Assembly: GCA_051877575.1 (NCBI GenBank) | Contig: JBJEJA010000047.1 | Location: 124,001 to 188,000, forward strand | Direction: 5' to 3' | DNA from: UBA2882 sp051877575 | Lineage (GTDB): Bacteria > Bacillota > Clostridia > Lachnospirales > Lachnospiraceae | DNA length: 64,000 nucleotides | Shown: positions 38,611 to 47,010 of the stretch, piece after piece | Position numbering within the stretch: the first letter of the stretch is position 1 | How the letters are laid out: each line of letters starts with the position of its first letter | Notes under the pieces: generated by a model | The model's database searches: none | Told to the model about the DNA's origin: nothing | The model's input: only the letters and a program-made list of their open reading frames with translations | Program-made: the position numbers and the translations under genes

Positions 38611-38940
38611 TTACACCTCCTTAATTTCCATTGATACAAAATCATCATATTCTTTGGCGATTTCTTCAAATCCTAAGTAAGCAGCCGCTAAAAGCAGGCT
38701 CGCATCATGTCCCGGCAGATCTTTGATCAGGAATTTCATGGAACCGTCCTTTTTATCTGCGGACTGTTCAAATTCATCCTCACAGAAACGCTCAATGGCA
38801 TTCTGTGTATTGATTGCCAGCACGGAGATCGATGCACACACAATATCACTGCCGTAATCGGCTGCACCCGCGTGTCCCCTAATCTCAAATCCTTTTATTA
38901 CATTTGAAGCTTTATCGCACAACATCGTTATGGCTGTCAT
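38611..38940 (-). CDS. Ribosomal-processing cysteine protease Prp
   Basis: A 109-residue YsxB-family cysteine protease that cleaves the L27 N-terminal extension. The catalytic His is in IRGHAGAADYGSDIVCASIS and the catalytic Cys in IVCASIS. Position between rplU and rpmA is the standard arrangement, and the substrate site is visible in the neighbouring L27. Confidence 0.94.
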   Translation of the reverse strand: MTAITMLCDKASNVIKGFEIRGHAGAADYGSDIVCASISVLAINTQNAIERFCEDEFEQSADKKDGSMKFLIKDLPGHDASLLLAAAYLGFEEIAKEYDDFVSMEIKEV

Positions 38941-38956
38941 TTATGCCACCTGATTA

Positions 38957-39262
38957 TTAAGCATTAATCTTCTCAATTTTAACCTGAGTGTATGCTTGTC
39001 TATGACCATTTTTCTTGTGATAACCTGTTTTTCTCTTGTACTTGTAAACGATTACCTTTTTGCCTCTGCCCTGATCCATAACAGTTGCCGTTACGGAAGA
39101 AGAAGCTACGTCGGAACCGACTTTTAAGCCGTTATCACTTACTGCAAGAACCTGGTCAAATGTTACAGTGCTTCCGGTCTCGGCATCTAATTTTTCAACT
39201 CTGATGACATCACCCTCGGAAACTTTGTACTGCTTTCCACCTGTTGCAATAATTGCGTACAT
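38957..39262 (-). CDS. rplU: 50S ribosomal protein L21
   Basis: A 101-residue ribosomal protein: MYAIIATGGKQYKVSEGDVI, then VLAVSDNGLKVG and the basic C-terminal KRKTGYHKKNGHRQAYTQVK signature. It is the first gene of rplU-prp-rpmA and has a strong promoter and leader upstream. Confidence 0.97.
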   Translation of the reverse strand: MYAIIATGGKQYKVSEGDVIRVEKLDAETGSTVTFDQVLAVSDNGLKVGSDVASSSVTATVMDQGRGKKVIVYKYKRKTGYHKKNGHRQAYTQVKIEKINA

Positions 39263-39340
39263 AAGGCACCTCCTAATAATTACTCGCTAACTGCGGTGGT
39301 GTCTCAAAAGGACACACTTTTACCTCGTTATGCGGCATAC
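39263..39340 (-). promoter_or_regulatory. Leader of rplU, possible L21 autoregulatory element
   Basis: About 80 bases between the promoter and the L21 start codon. On the minus strand it includes GTGTCC/TTTTGAGACAC, a short hairpin, then GCAGTTAGCGAG and an AGGAGG site. Many Firmicutes have an L21 leader RNA at this position; I have not matched its consensus. Confidence 0.45.
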
Positions 39341-39346
39341 CGTAGT

Positions 39347-39376
39347 ATAATAGCATGCGACAATGTCAATTGTCAA
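39347..39376 (-). promoter_or_regulatory. Promoter for rplU-prp-rpmA
   Basis: On the minus strand, TTGACA (39371-39376), 18-bp spacer and TATTAT (39347-39352). A second TTGACA (39364-39369) overlaps it. The -35 region lies over the end of the NUDIX gene. Confidence 0.6.
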
Positions 39377-39935
39377 GCCCCGAAAAGGCATTTTTTGCAA
39401 AGAAATAGGCGATCATCTGGCTTCTGGAAGAAAATTCCGCCGTCTTTAACAATTCCCGGCATTCTTCTTTAGAATAAAATTCTGCCTGAATCTGTTCATT
39501 ATCGGAAGTATGGTCGGAAAATTCTCCTTCCGCTTCCACAATGACAATCCTCGTCTGAATATCCGAGATCGCCACCGCAGCAAAGGACGGCGGCAGAATA
39601 TCAATGATCCGCTTGAGCTTCAATCCCGTTTCTTCATATAATTCACGTGCCGCACATTCTTCTATGGTTTCACCGGGCTCTATCAGGCCGGCACAGAGAT
39701 TATAGATTGTGCGGTTAATGCCCATGCGGAATTCTTTCAGCAGCAACAATTTATCATTGCAAAGAACCACCATGGAAATTCCGCTGACCGATTTTCCAAG
39801 ATCTTCTTTGTCCGGTATTTCGCTGCGACTGACAATTTCATACTTTTTTTCTTTTCCTGCTTTATTCAGATAAGTTAGCTCATAGTTTTTCAGATACTTA
39901 CCGTCTCTGACCTTCTCAATGCCTAACAGTTTCAT
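39366..39935 (-). CDS. NUDIX hydrolase
   Basis: About 189 residues with a full Nudix box, GLIEPGETIEECAARELYEE followed by TGL. The family splits nucleoside diphosphates linked to another group; this one resembles ADP-ribose-type hydrolases, but the substrate cannot be told from sequence. ATG 39935 was chosen because GAGGTGGG lies just upstream; GTG 39950 would overlap that site. It overlaps the RNase E/G gene by 20 bases. Confidence 0.88.
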   Translation of the reverse strand: MKLLGIEKVRDGKYLKNYELTYLNKAGKEKKYEIVSRSEIPDKEDLGKSVSGISMVVLCNDKLLLLKEFRMGINRTIYNLCAGLIEPGETIEECAARELYEETGLKLKRIIDILPPSFAAVAISDIQTRIVIVEAEGEFSDHTSDNEQIQAEFYSKEECRELLKTAEFSSRSQMIAYFFAKNAFSGLDN

Positions 39936-41094
39936 ATAATCCCACCTCACACAACTGATCTTTCAAAGGAATATCTTTTTTCTGCCTTGTAATTTCCACA
40001 AGCCCCAAAGGCGTAATATCCACCACATCCGCTTTGACATAGTCCATAGCCATATTCTCGCGAAGTCTGTTTAGCAATGCCGCATCTTCAGTCTTGGAAT
40101 TGTTGCTGATAAAATCCACGATCACGATTCCCGTGATATTACGGGATGTCAAAATATACGGAATCATCTCGGCAGCCTCCCTGTTTGTCAGGGAACAAAG
40201 TTCTTTTTTGCTCATCTTTTTCATATTCTTGCCCGAATTAACATCTATGACCGTCAAAGCCTCTGTGGGTTCAATGACAAGATACCCGCCCGACTTCAGC
40301 CATACCGTTCTGCTGACCGCTTCATGCAGTTTCCCTTTCAATCCGTAAAGTGCCTGCAGCGAAAAACTCTCATCCGTATAAATTTGTAGCATTTGTGTCA
40401 AATTTCGGGGAAGCGATTGACTCAATCGGTCAAATTCATCCGGATGATCCGTAACAAGTTTTGTGACTTTTCTGAAATCCACTCTGGAAATCTGATCCTC
40501 TGCAAAAGCAGGCCCTTCGTATAATTGAGAATATATGGTTCTGCTCTCCGCATTTTTAAGCATTATCTTCAGATTTTGGCAAAGAGTTTGGATTTCATCC
40601 GTAAGGAGTCGATATTCTTCTTTCTCCAAAGAAGCCGCATTTGTCCGGATAATACAGGACATTCCTTCACTGACGAAGGGTGTACACATGGCAAAAAATT
40701 CTTCCTTTAAAGCAGCCGGAAGTTTCTTGGAACAGACAACTCCTCCGGGTTTGCTTGTTACAACACAGTAAATGCCGGTCAGGGATAGTTCGGCAGACAA
40801 TACCGCTTCCTTTGTCTTCACCGCATCCTTTACTACCTGCACCGGAATACGCATTTCACATTTACAGACCGTCAGTTCTTCCCCGGTAAGCGGCAGAAAA
40901 CCGCAGACACCTTTCCGGTATTCCACAAAAGCCGCTTTCAGATTAGGCAGGATATTACTGACCCTTCCCACAAATATTTTATTCATATCCCGGCTTTCGC
41001 GGGTATCAAAAGCCGCCAGATGCAGCTTGTCATCTACAATGGAAAAGAATCCTCTTTTCTTTTCTATATCGGTAAAAATCACCGTCTGCTCCAT
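39916..41094 (-). CDS. Ribonuclease E/G family protein
   Basis: About 392 residues of the Rng/RNase E catalytic type. An S1-like domain comes early (FVGRVSNILPNLKAAFVEYR then GVCGFLPL), followed by the nuclease core with LVIEPTEALTVIDVNSGKN (metal-binding Asp) and IPYILTSRNITGIVIVDFIS. It processes rRNA and mRNA 5' ends. The position before rplU is conserved in Clostridia. The start is uncertain: ATG 41094 has only a weak ribosome site; the open frame extends to 41139. Confidence 0.9.
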   Translation of the reverse strand: MEQTVIFTDIEKKRGFFSIVDDKLHLAAFDTRESRDMNKIFVGRVSNILPNLKAAFVEYRKGVCGFLPLTGEELTVCKCEMRIPVQVVKDAVKTKEAVLSAELSLTGIYCVVTSKPGGVVCSKKLPAALKEEFFAMCTPFVSEGMSCIIRTNAASLEKEEYRLLTDEIQTLCQNLKIMLKNAESRTIYSQLYEGPAFAEDQISRVDFRKVTKLVTDHPDEFDRLSQSLPRNLTQMLQIYTDESFSLQALYGLKGKLHEAVSRTVWLKSGGYLVIEPTEALTVIDVNSGKNMKKMSKKELCSLTNREAAEMIPYILTSRNITGIVIVDFISNNSKTEDAALLNRLRENMAMDYVKADVVDITPLGLVEITRQKKDIPLKDQLCEVGLYETVRH

Positions 41095-41116
41095 GGATGG
41101 TATCCCGTATCCTTTC

Positions 41117-41809
41117 CTATCTGTCCCTGCCCACATCATCTAAAGGAATCAAATTTCCGTTCTCATTGCGGGTATAGGTTTCTTCCCTCGTTACAATAAA
41201 ATCAAATTCTCCCGGTTTTTCCTTACAAAAATCATAATAAGCTTCCATAACCATGCCCGGCTTGATATTGCCGCTGCTGCTGGCATCTACCAGAAGATAA
41301 ATCTGCGCTTGATCTGACCGGAAATCAAAAATACCTTCTTTTAAATTAAACAATCTGGTACTTTTCTTGGTCTCTTTCTCGTAAGGAATTTCCTCCTGCG
41401 CCATAAACGCATCAAAGTTGTCTCCAAAATGAAATGCGGGTTCATGACCCGGACGGATTTTAACCGTATATCCGGCAGCCGCCACACTTGCCATGGCATT
41501 TCCGGCATTTTCCGGCAAAGCTTTTACCGAAAGAATGTCAACTCCCTCTGCCATGGTCTGATTCAGTTGTTTTTTCATTTGCTCCGTGGACATCTGCTCC
41601 GTCAACTCTATGTCCAGATATTCTCCGTTGCTGTATAACCCTACACCCAGCGGTGCCGCAAAGGACATAATCTGATGCGGACTGAACCCTGTCGTATAGG
41701 CAATGGGGATTTCCGCCCTGCGGATCGCCTTTTGGAAATACCGCATCATATCCAGATGACCAATGAAAATCATGGAGCCGTATTTTGAAAATTTAATTCG
41801 ATATTTCAT
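41117..41809 (-). CDS. TIGR03936-type protein (DUF2344), radical SAM-linked
   Basis: A 230-residue protein, beginning KYRIKFSKYGSMIFIGHLDM and RAEIPIAYTTGFSPHQIMSF, the signature of the family that always accompanies or is fused to a TIGR03960 radical SAM protein. The partner is encoded 23 bp upstream. Its function is unknown; conserved proximity to ribosomal genes hints at tRNA or rRNA modification. Confidence 0.9.
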   Translation of the reverse strand: MKYRIKFSKYGSMIFIGHLDMMRYFQKAIRRAEIPIAYTTGFSPHQIMSFAAPLGVGLYSNGEYLDIELTEQMSTEQMKKQLNQTMAEGVDILSVKALPENAGNAMASVAAAGYTVKIRPGHEPAFHFGDNFDAFMAQEEIPYEKETKKSTRLFNLKEGIFDFRSDQAQIYLLVDASSSGNIKPGMVMEAYYDFCKEKPGEFDFIVTREETYTRNENGNLIPLDDVGRDR

Positions 41810-41832
41810 AAAAACCTCTCGCCGTCGTATCG

Positions 41833-43701
41833 TTATACTCTTTCTTCAAAACAGATGCCTGTCCCAAAACGGGCGGCACCGCAACCCTGACATGCCAATT
41901 TGCAATTTGGTGTCACTTCTTCCTTTAATGCACGCTGCCATTCCCGTTTTAAAAACTCCTTGGTCACGCCGCAGCTGATAAAATCCCATGGGAATTTTTC
42001 ATCCAGACTTCTTTCTCTGGTCGTATAAAAATCTACGGACAGCCCGCAGGCATCAAAGCATTCCATCCACACGTCATGCTTGTAATATTCTCCCCAGGCA
42101 TCGTATATACAACCTCTCTTATAAGCCATATAAATAACATCCGCAACCCTGCGGTCTCCTCTGGCCAAAATTCCTTCCAGAACAGATACATCGGCCTCAT
42201 GCCAGTTGTATTTGATGCTTTTTTTATTCAACTGTTCCAAAACGGCAGTCTTTACCGTGTGCGCTTTATCCAAAAACTGCTCCTTTGTACACATAGGTGC
42301 CCATTGGAACGGTGTAAACGGTTTCGGAATAAAAAAGGATGTGCTTGCCGTGATCTGAACCTTACCGTTTCGTTTTTCTTTCGGTACGGTCTCATAATAA
42401 AGCTTGGCGATTTCATTACTAAGCTCTGCAATGCCTCTGGCATCTGCTTCTGTTTCCGTCGGAAGCCCCAGCATAAAATATAATTTCACCTTATTCCAGC
42501 CGCCTTCAAATGCAAGTTTTGCCCCATTCAAAATGACTTCTTCGGTCAATCCTTTGTTGATCACATTCCGCATCCTCTGAGTGCCTGCTTCCGGGGCAAA
42601 GGTCAGGCTGCTTTTTTTCACATCCTGTACTTTACTCATGACATCCAGAGAAAAGGCATCAATCCTCAACGAAGGAAGGGAAATATTCACATGCCGTTCT
42701 TTACAAATGTCTATGAGATAGTCCATCAGCTCCGGCAGTTTGGAAAAATCGCTGGAGCTCAAAGAACTCAGGGAAATTTCTTCATGACCGGTTGCTTTTA
42801 ACATTTCAAGAGCATATTTTTCCAAAAATTCCAAAGAACGCTCCCTGACAGGACGGTAAAGCTGTCCCGCCTGACAAAACCGGCAGCCGCGGATGCAACC
42901 GCGCTGAATCTCCAGCACAACACGGTCCTGTGTGACCTTCATAAAGGGAACAACCGGCTTCGCGGGATAATAGGTATCACTTAATTCCGTTACCAGTTCC
43001 TTTGTAATTGTTTTGGGTAACCCCGGCTCCGTCGGATAAAAATCGGCAATGGTACCGTCATCATGATAGGTTGTCTCATAAAACTGCGGTGCATAAATGC
43101 CCGGCAGCTTTCCGGCTTCCAACAAAAAGTCTCTGCGGCTTTTTCCCATATCACGGTAATCTTTATACAAATCCAATAAAACCCTGTACTGTGTCTCTCC
43201 TTCTCCGATATAAAACAGATCAAAAAAGGGTGCCAGCGGCTCGGGATTGTAAGAACAGGGGCCTCCACCGATGACAATCGGATCCTCCCATGTACGATCC
43301 TTTGCAAAGATCGGTATCCCGGACAGATCCAAAACCTGTAAAATATTGGTATAACACATTTCGTATTGTATCGTAATACCGAGAAAATCAAAATTTTTCA
43401 CGGGATCCTGAGATTCCAGTGCAAACAGCGGAATATGCTCCTTTCTCATAATCTCATCCAGATCCATCCACGGGGAATAGACCCGTTCGCACCAGGTATC
43501 TTCAAATTGATTCAGCATATCATACAAAATCTGAATCCCGAGATGTGACATTCCAATCTCGTAAACATCAGGAAAGCACATGGCAAAACGAATATCCACG
43601 CGCTCTCTGTCTTTCATGATGGAATTTACTTCACCGCCGATATATCGGGCGGGCTTATCAATCTTTAATAAAATTTCATCAGTTAATGCTAGTTTTCTCA
43701 T
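41833..43701 (-). CDS. TIGR03960 family B12-binding-like radical SAM protein
   Basis: A 622-residue radical SAM protein. The Fe-S motif is IQRGCIRGCRFCQAG near residues 266-280; the N-terminal third resembles a B12-binding-type domain (MCFPDVYEIGMSHLGIQILY). The C-terminus has a Cys-rich stretch, CKLACQGCGA. It works with the TIGR03936 protein downstream. The start overlaps the upstream membrane-protein gene by 23 bases. Substrate unknown. Confidence 0.92.
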   Translation of the reverse strand: MRKLALTDEILLKIDKPARYIGGEVNSIMKDRERVDIRFAMCFPDVYEIGMSHLGIQILYDMLNQFEDTWCERVYSPWMDLDEIMRKEHIPLFALESQDPVKNFDFLGITIQYEMCYTNILQVLDLSGIPIFAKDRTWEDPIVIGGGPCSYNPEPLAPFFDLFYIGEGETQYRVLLDLYKDYRDMGKSRRDFLLEAGKLPGIYAPQFYETTYHDDGTIADFYPTEPGLPKTITKELVTELSDTYYPAKPVVPFMKVTQDRVVLEIQRGCIRGCRFCQAGQLYRPVRERSLEFLEKYALEMLKATGHEEISLSSLSSSDFSKLPELMDYLIDICKERHVNISLPSLRIDAFSLDVMSKVQDVKKSSLTFAPEAGTQRMRNVINKGLTEEVILNGAKLAFEGGWNKVKLYFMLGLPTETEADARGIAELSNEIAKLYYETVPKEKRNGKVQITASTSFFIPKPFTPFQWAPMCTKEQFLDKAHTVKTAVLEQLNKKSIKYNWHEADVSVLEGILARGDRRVADVIYMAYKRGCIYDAWGEYYKHDVWMECFDACGLSVDFYTTRERSLDEKFPWDFISCGVTKEFLKREWQRALKEEVTPNCKLACQGCGAARFGTGICFEERV

Positions 43702-44050
43702 AATCTAAAGTATAAGTGAAATCCTCCACAAAATCAATGACCTTATGGGAATAATCCCTTTGAATCGCGGTCTGTAAGTTTTTGGTAAATGTACCGTTTT
43801 CCGATTCCAGAGTAAAATGATACATGCAAAGCGCACCGAATAAAAGAACGGATAAAACCAAACGAAACCTCCCGTAAAACCTACTTTTACCGTCTGTCCG
43901 GTCCTGATTGGGCGTTTCTTCATCCGTATACGCATTGCCCGGAGACGCAATCCCCGCCAGAGTATTGACATGGCTGGCATTGTTCCTCTGATATTCCCGA
44001 AGCCGCATGATCTGCTCCAACTTTTCATCCCTGCTTAATGTTTTATGCAT
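43679..44050 (-). CDS. Hypothetical single-span membrane protein
   Basis: About 123 residues: a charged cytoplasmic N-terminus (HKTLSRDEKLEQIMRLREYQ), one membrane helix at about residues 64-81 (FRLVLSVLLFGALCMYHF), and an external tail with QRDYSHKVIDFVEDFTYTLD. No family is recognised. ATG 44050 is used because a GCAGGTG site lies just upstream. It overlaps the radical SAM gene by 23 bases, so it is in the same transcript. Confidence 0.65.
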   Translation of the reverse strand: MHKTLSRDEKLEQIMRLREYQRNNASHVNTLAGIASPGNAYTDEETPNQDRTDGKSRFYGRFRLVLSVLLFGALCMYHFTLESENGTFTKNLQTAIQRDYSHKVIDFVEDFTYTLDYEKTSIN

Positions 44051-44098
44051 ATATAACACCTGCCCATATAATCATAGACTGCCGCCTCAGAGAACATT

Positions 44099-44239
44099 GT
44101 TTGCAAATTGTAACAGATATCAAAGGAAACCTTTATATAAACGCCAACACTTAGATTGTGTTTTTTGCCAATCTTATGTATCGTTACGTTTTTATAGAGC
44201 AAAAGCGTGTTTCCGTGATATCTGTTACAATTTGCAAAC
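44099..44239. repeat. 141-bp MITE-like element with perfect 24-bp inverted ends
   Basis: The 24 bases 44099-44122 (GTTTGCAAATTGTAACAG plus ATATCA) are the exact reverse complement of 44216-44239; the match extends imperfectly inward through GGAAAC/GTTTCC and TTTATATAAACG/CGTTTTTATA. Nothing in it codes. It lies in the 310-bp gap between the his operon terminator and the membrane-protein gene. No clear target duplication is visible. A miniature inverted-repeat element or a recombination site fits better than a terminator, since no adjacent U-tract follows in the leftward direction. Confidence 0.6.
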
Positions 44240-44302
44240 TCATTTTTTTCTCAAGACGGTATCGCTTTTTATCATTTTATGCAGGTTGTACCTGCCATAT
44301 GT

Positions 44303-44350
44303 AAAAAAATAGAGGGCTGCCATGCTTAGAATCAAACTGCATTACAACCC
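44303..44350 (-). terminator. Terminator of the histidine operon
   Basis: GGGCTGCCATGC (44314-44325) pairs with GCATTACAACCC (44339-44350), with G-U pairs and one mismatch; an A-run at 44303-44309 gives the U-tract for leftward transcripts. A second small stem, GCAGGT/ACCTGC (44281-44295), follows. Confidence 0.75.
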
Positions 44351-44360
44351 TTTATTATTT

Positions 44361-45644
44361 TCAGCGTTTTGCCAGATCGCTTGTGATTTCTTCCCAGGTA
44401 ACTCCTTTTTCCACCATCAGTACCATCATGTGGTACAGGAAATCGGAAATCTCGTATTTAATTTCCTCCGGATTGGGGTTTTTGGCAGCAATGACAATCT
44501 CCGTCGCTTCCTCACCCAGTTTCTTCAAAATCTTATCAATACCTTTGTCAAACAGATAATTGGTATAGGAGCCTTCTTTGGGATGCAGCTTTCTGTCTTT
44601 GATAATATTGGTAACATTTTCAAAAACAGTCAGCGGATTTTCCACATCCTCTTCTTCCATCGGAATGAGATCTCGGTAAAAACAGCTGTAATTGCCGGTG
44701 TGGCAGGCCGCCCCAATCTGTTTCACTTTGGCTAGTAGTGTATCGTTATCACAATCCACGCTCAGGCTCTTTACATATTGGAAATGACCGCTGGTCATAC
44801 CTTTTACCCACAATTCTTTGCGGCTGCGGCTGTAATAAGTCATCTTACCGGTACGGCATGTCTTGTTGTAGGCTTCCTCATTCATATATGCCACCATCAG
44901 CACCTGTCCCGACTGATAATCCTGAACAACAACCGGTACCAGCCCGTCCGGACCGAGCTTAAATTCGCTGAATGGCATCTGTGGTTTAAAGATATGTACA
45001 TCAATGCCTCTCTGCGACGCAATTTCCTTAATGGAATCCAGTTCTTTCAGATTTTCATTGACCAAAGCACCGGATATGCCGCTGATTTTTTCGTTTTCCA
45101 AAAGGGAAAGAATTTTATCAAGAGAAATTTCAGGCAACATGGCAACCATCGGAAGAAGACTGATCTGTATTGCCTGCTTAAGTGCATGCTCATCCATGCA
45201 GAAAAGCTCATCCGCATATTCTTCCAATGCCTTGGGATCCGTCATGATCTGTTCCGCAGACATAAATGAAGCCCCGATCTTTTCCCTTCCGAATTTTTTG
45301 GAAACCTCCTCCAGTATTTCAAAAGCAGATGTTTTATTTAAGTTTAAGATTGCTTTTTTACAACCGGCATAAAGGATTTTTTTCACATCCTCCATACGCT
45401 TGATATTCCCTGCTCCATAAACAGGAATTCCAACATTTTCTGCAATCTGCTTCATAATAAGGATTGCTTCTTCATGGGTTGCGTCATTATATGAAAGATC
45501 AAAAACAATAAGCGCATCCGCTTCGGAATCCGCGTATTCCGTTGCCAGGGAAACCGGATCCATGGAAAGAATCGTCGTATCATTCAGACCTTTGATTGCT
45601 TTTTTTTCGGACAAGTAAATACATGCCACAAATTTTTTACTCAT
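44361..45644 (-). CDS. hisI: HisIE with degenerate HisF-like N-terminal domain
   Basis: A 427-residue fusion. Residues about 226-325 are phosphoribosyl-AMP cyclohydrolase (VPVVVQDYQSGQVLMVAYMN, TYYSRSRKELWVKG, DCDNDTLL, ACHTGNYSCF); residues about 335-427 are phosphoribosyl-ATP diphosphatase (GIDKILKKLGEEATEIVIAA). Together they catalyse steps two and three of histidine synthesis. The first 220 residues look like a HisF/HisA barrel (GNIKRMEDVKKILYAGCKKA) but lack the two catalytic aspartates: the usual CLD is CIY and the second loop reads GASFMS. The barrel is probably structural or regulatory. Confidence 0.9.
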   Translation of the reverse strand: MSKKFVACIYLSEKKAIKGLNDTTILSMDPVSLATEYADSEADALIVFDLSYNDATHEEAILIMKQIAENVGIPVYGAGNIKRMEDVKKILYAGCKKAILNLNKTSAFEILEEVSKKFGREKIGASFMSAEQIMTDPKALEEYADELFCMDEHALKQAIQISLLPMVAMLPEISLDKILSLLENEKISGISGALVNENLKELDSIKEIASQRGIDVHIFKPQMPFSEFKLGPDGLVPVVVQDYQSGQVLMVAYMNEEAYNKTCRTGKMTYYSRSRKELWVKGMTSGHFQYVKSLSVDCDNDTLLAKVKQIGAACHTGNYSCFYRDLIPMEEEDVENPLTVFENVTNIIKDRKLHPKEGSYTNYLFDKGIDKILKKLGEEATEIVIAAKNPNPEEIKYEISDFLYHMMVLMVEKGVTWEEITSDLAKR

Positions 45645-45709
45645 TTTTAAATATCTCCGTTCTGCGTAAAAATCATTTTCTTATGTAAAATCCGGCCGGA
45701 TAACAAACA

Positions 45710-46300
45710 TTATGTCAAGGATCCCTTTGTACTGGGTACATCCGTACATCTGGGCTCCATGGAAGTCGCCATATCCAGTGCCTTTGCAAAAGCCTTGAAC
45801 ATTGCTTCGATAACGTGGTGATCATTATCTCCGGCCAACATGCGGATATGCAGGTTCATGCCGCTGCTGTAGGAAACCGCATAGAAAAATTCTTTGACAA
45901 GCTGGGTATCCATATCTCCCACAAATTCTCCCTGAAAAGATGCATCCATGGAAAAATACGGTCTGCCGCACAGATCAATGGAACATAATACCAGTGCTTC
46001 GTCCATGGGCAGGACAAAGAACCCATAACGGCTGATGCCTTTTTTATCGCCTACCGCCTTAGCAATGGCAGTTCCGAGGACAATGCCGCAGTCCTCGACG
46101 GTATGATGTGCATCCACTTCCAGATCTCCGGCAGCCTGAAGCTCCAGATCAAAGTAACCGTGCTTTGCAAAGCCGGCAAACATATGATCCAAAAAACCAA
46201 CCCCGGTCTTTACATTTGATTTTCCGGTTCCGTCCAATTCCAATGTCATGGAAATATCGGTTTCCGATGTTTTTCTTGTAATTTCTGCTTTTCTTCCCAT
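45710..46300 (-). CDS. hisB: Imidazoleglycerol-phosphate dehydratase
   Basis: A 196-residue HisB. The two metal-binding repeats are visible as FLDHMFAGFAKHGYFDLELQ with EVDAHHTVEDCGIVLG, and GDNDHHVIEAMFKAFAKALD. It dehydrates imidazole glycerol phosphate to the acetol phosphate. It is monofunctional, without the phosphatase domain found in enterics. Third gene in hisZ-hisG-hisB-hisIE. Confidence 0.97.
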   Translation of the reverse strand: MGRKAEITRKTSETDISMTLELDGTGKSNVKTGVGFLDHMFAGFAKHGYFDLELQAAGDLEVDAHHTVEDCGIVLGTAIAKAVGDKKGISRYGFFVLPMDEALVLCSIDLCGRPYFSMDASFQGEFVGDMDTQLVKEFFYAVSYSSGMNLHIRMLAGDNDHHVIEAMFKAFAKALDMATSMEPRCTDVPSTKGSLT

Positions 46301-46349
46301 ACTTCTACCTCGTTATTCCTTTTCTAAGCTCATATGCATTCCTTTTGCC

Positions 46350-46997
46350 TTACAGATGTGCCTTCAAATCATGAATCAACTTCTTGATGCGCTCGGATTC
46401 CATTTTCATGCTCACCTGGTTGACGATCATCCTTGCAGACAGCGGACAGATTTCTTCCAATACCACAAGCCCGTTTTCCTTAAGCGTGGAACCGGTTTCC
46501 ACAATATCCACGATGACATCGGAAAGTCCGACGATCGGTCCCAGCTCTACGGAACCGTTCAACTTAATAATGTCCACCGTCTGGTGTTTTTTGTTGTAAA
46601 AATAGTCCTTTGCAATTTTGGGATATTTGCTGGCAACACGGATCATTTCGTGATGCTGAAGCAGTTCCCTGGCACTCTCGGGACCGCATACGCACATACG
46701 GCATTTACCGAAACCGAGATCCAACACTTCATAAGCGCGTCTGCCCTCTTCCAACAGCGTATCCTTACCTACCACACCGATATCTGCAGCACCGTATTCC
46801 ACATAGGTCGGTACATCCGGACCTTTTGCAAGGAAAAACTTGAATTTCAGCTCTTCATTGACAAAGATCAGTTTTCTGGTGTCTTTATCCTTCATTTCCT
46901 CACAGGTAATGCCGATTTCTTCCAAAAGCTCCAAAGTCTTTTTGGCAAGTCTGCCCTTTCCCAAGGCAAAGGTTATATATCTCATATCTTCACTCAT
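46350..46997 (-). CDS. hisG: ATP phosphoribosyltransferase, short form
   Basis: A 215-residue short-type HisG catalysing the first step of histidine synthesis. Marks are RYITFALGKGRLAKKTLELL, GAADIGVVGKDTL and the PRPP loop in DVIVDIVETGSTLKENGL. The short form lacks the regulatory domain and needs HisZ, which is encoded just upstream, to form the active hetero-octamer. Confidence 0.96.
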   Translation of the reverse strand: MSEDMRYITFALGKGRLAKKTLELLEEIGITCEEMKDKDTRKLIFVNEELKFKFFLAKGPDVPTYVEYGAADIGVVGKDTLLEEGRRAYEVLDLGFGKCRMCVCGPESARELLQHHEMIRVASKYPKIAKDYFYNKKHQTVDIIKLNGSVELGPIVGLSDVIVDIVETGSTLKENGLVVLEEICPLSARMIVNQVSMKMESERIKKLIHDLKAHL

Positions 46998-47010
46998 TTT
47001 ACCATGTCTC

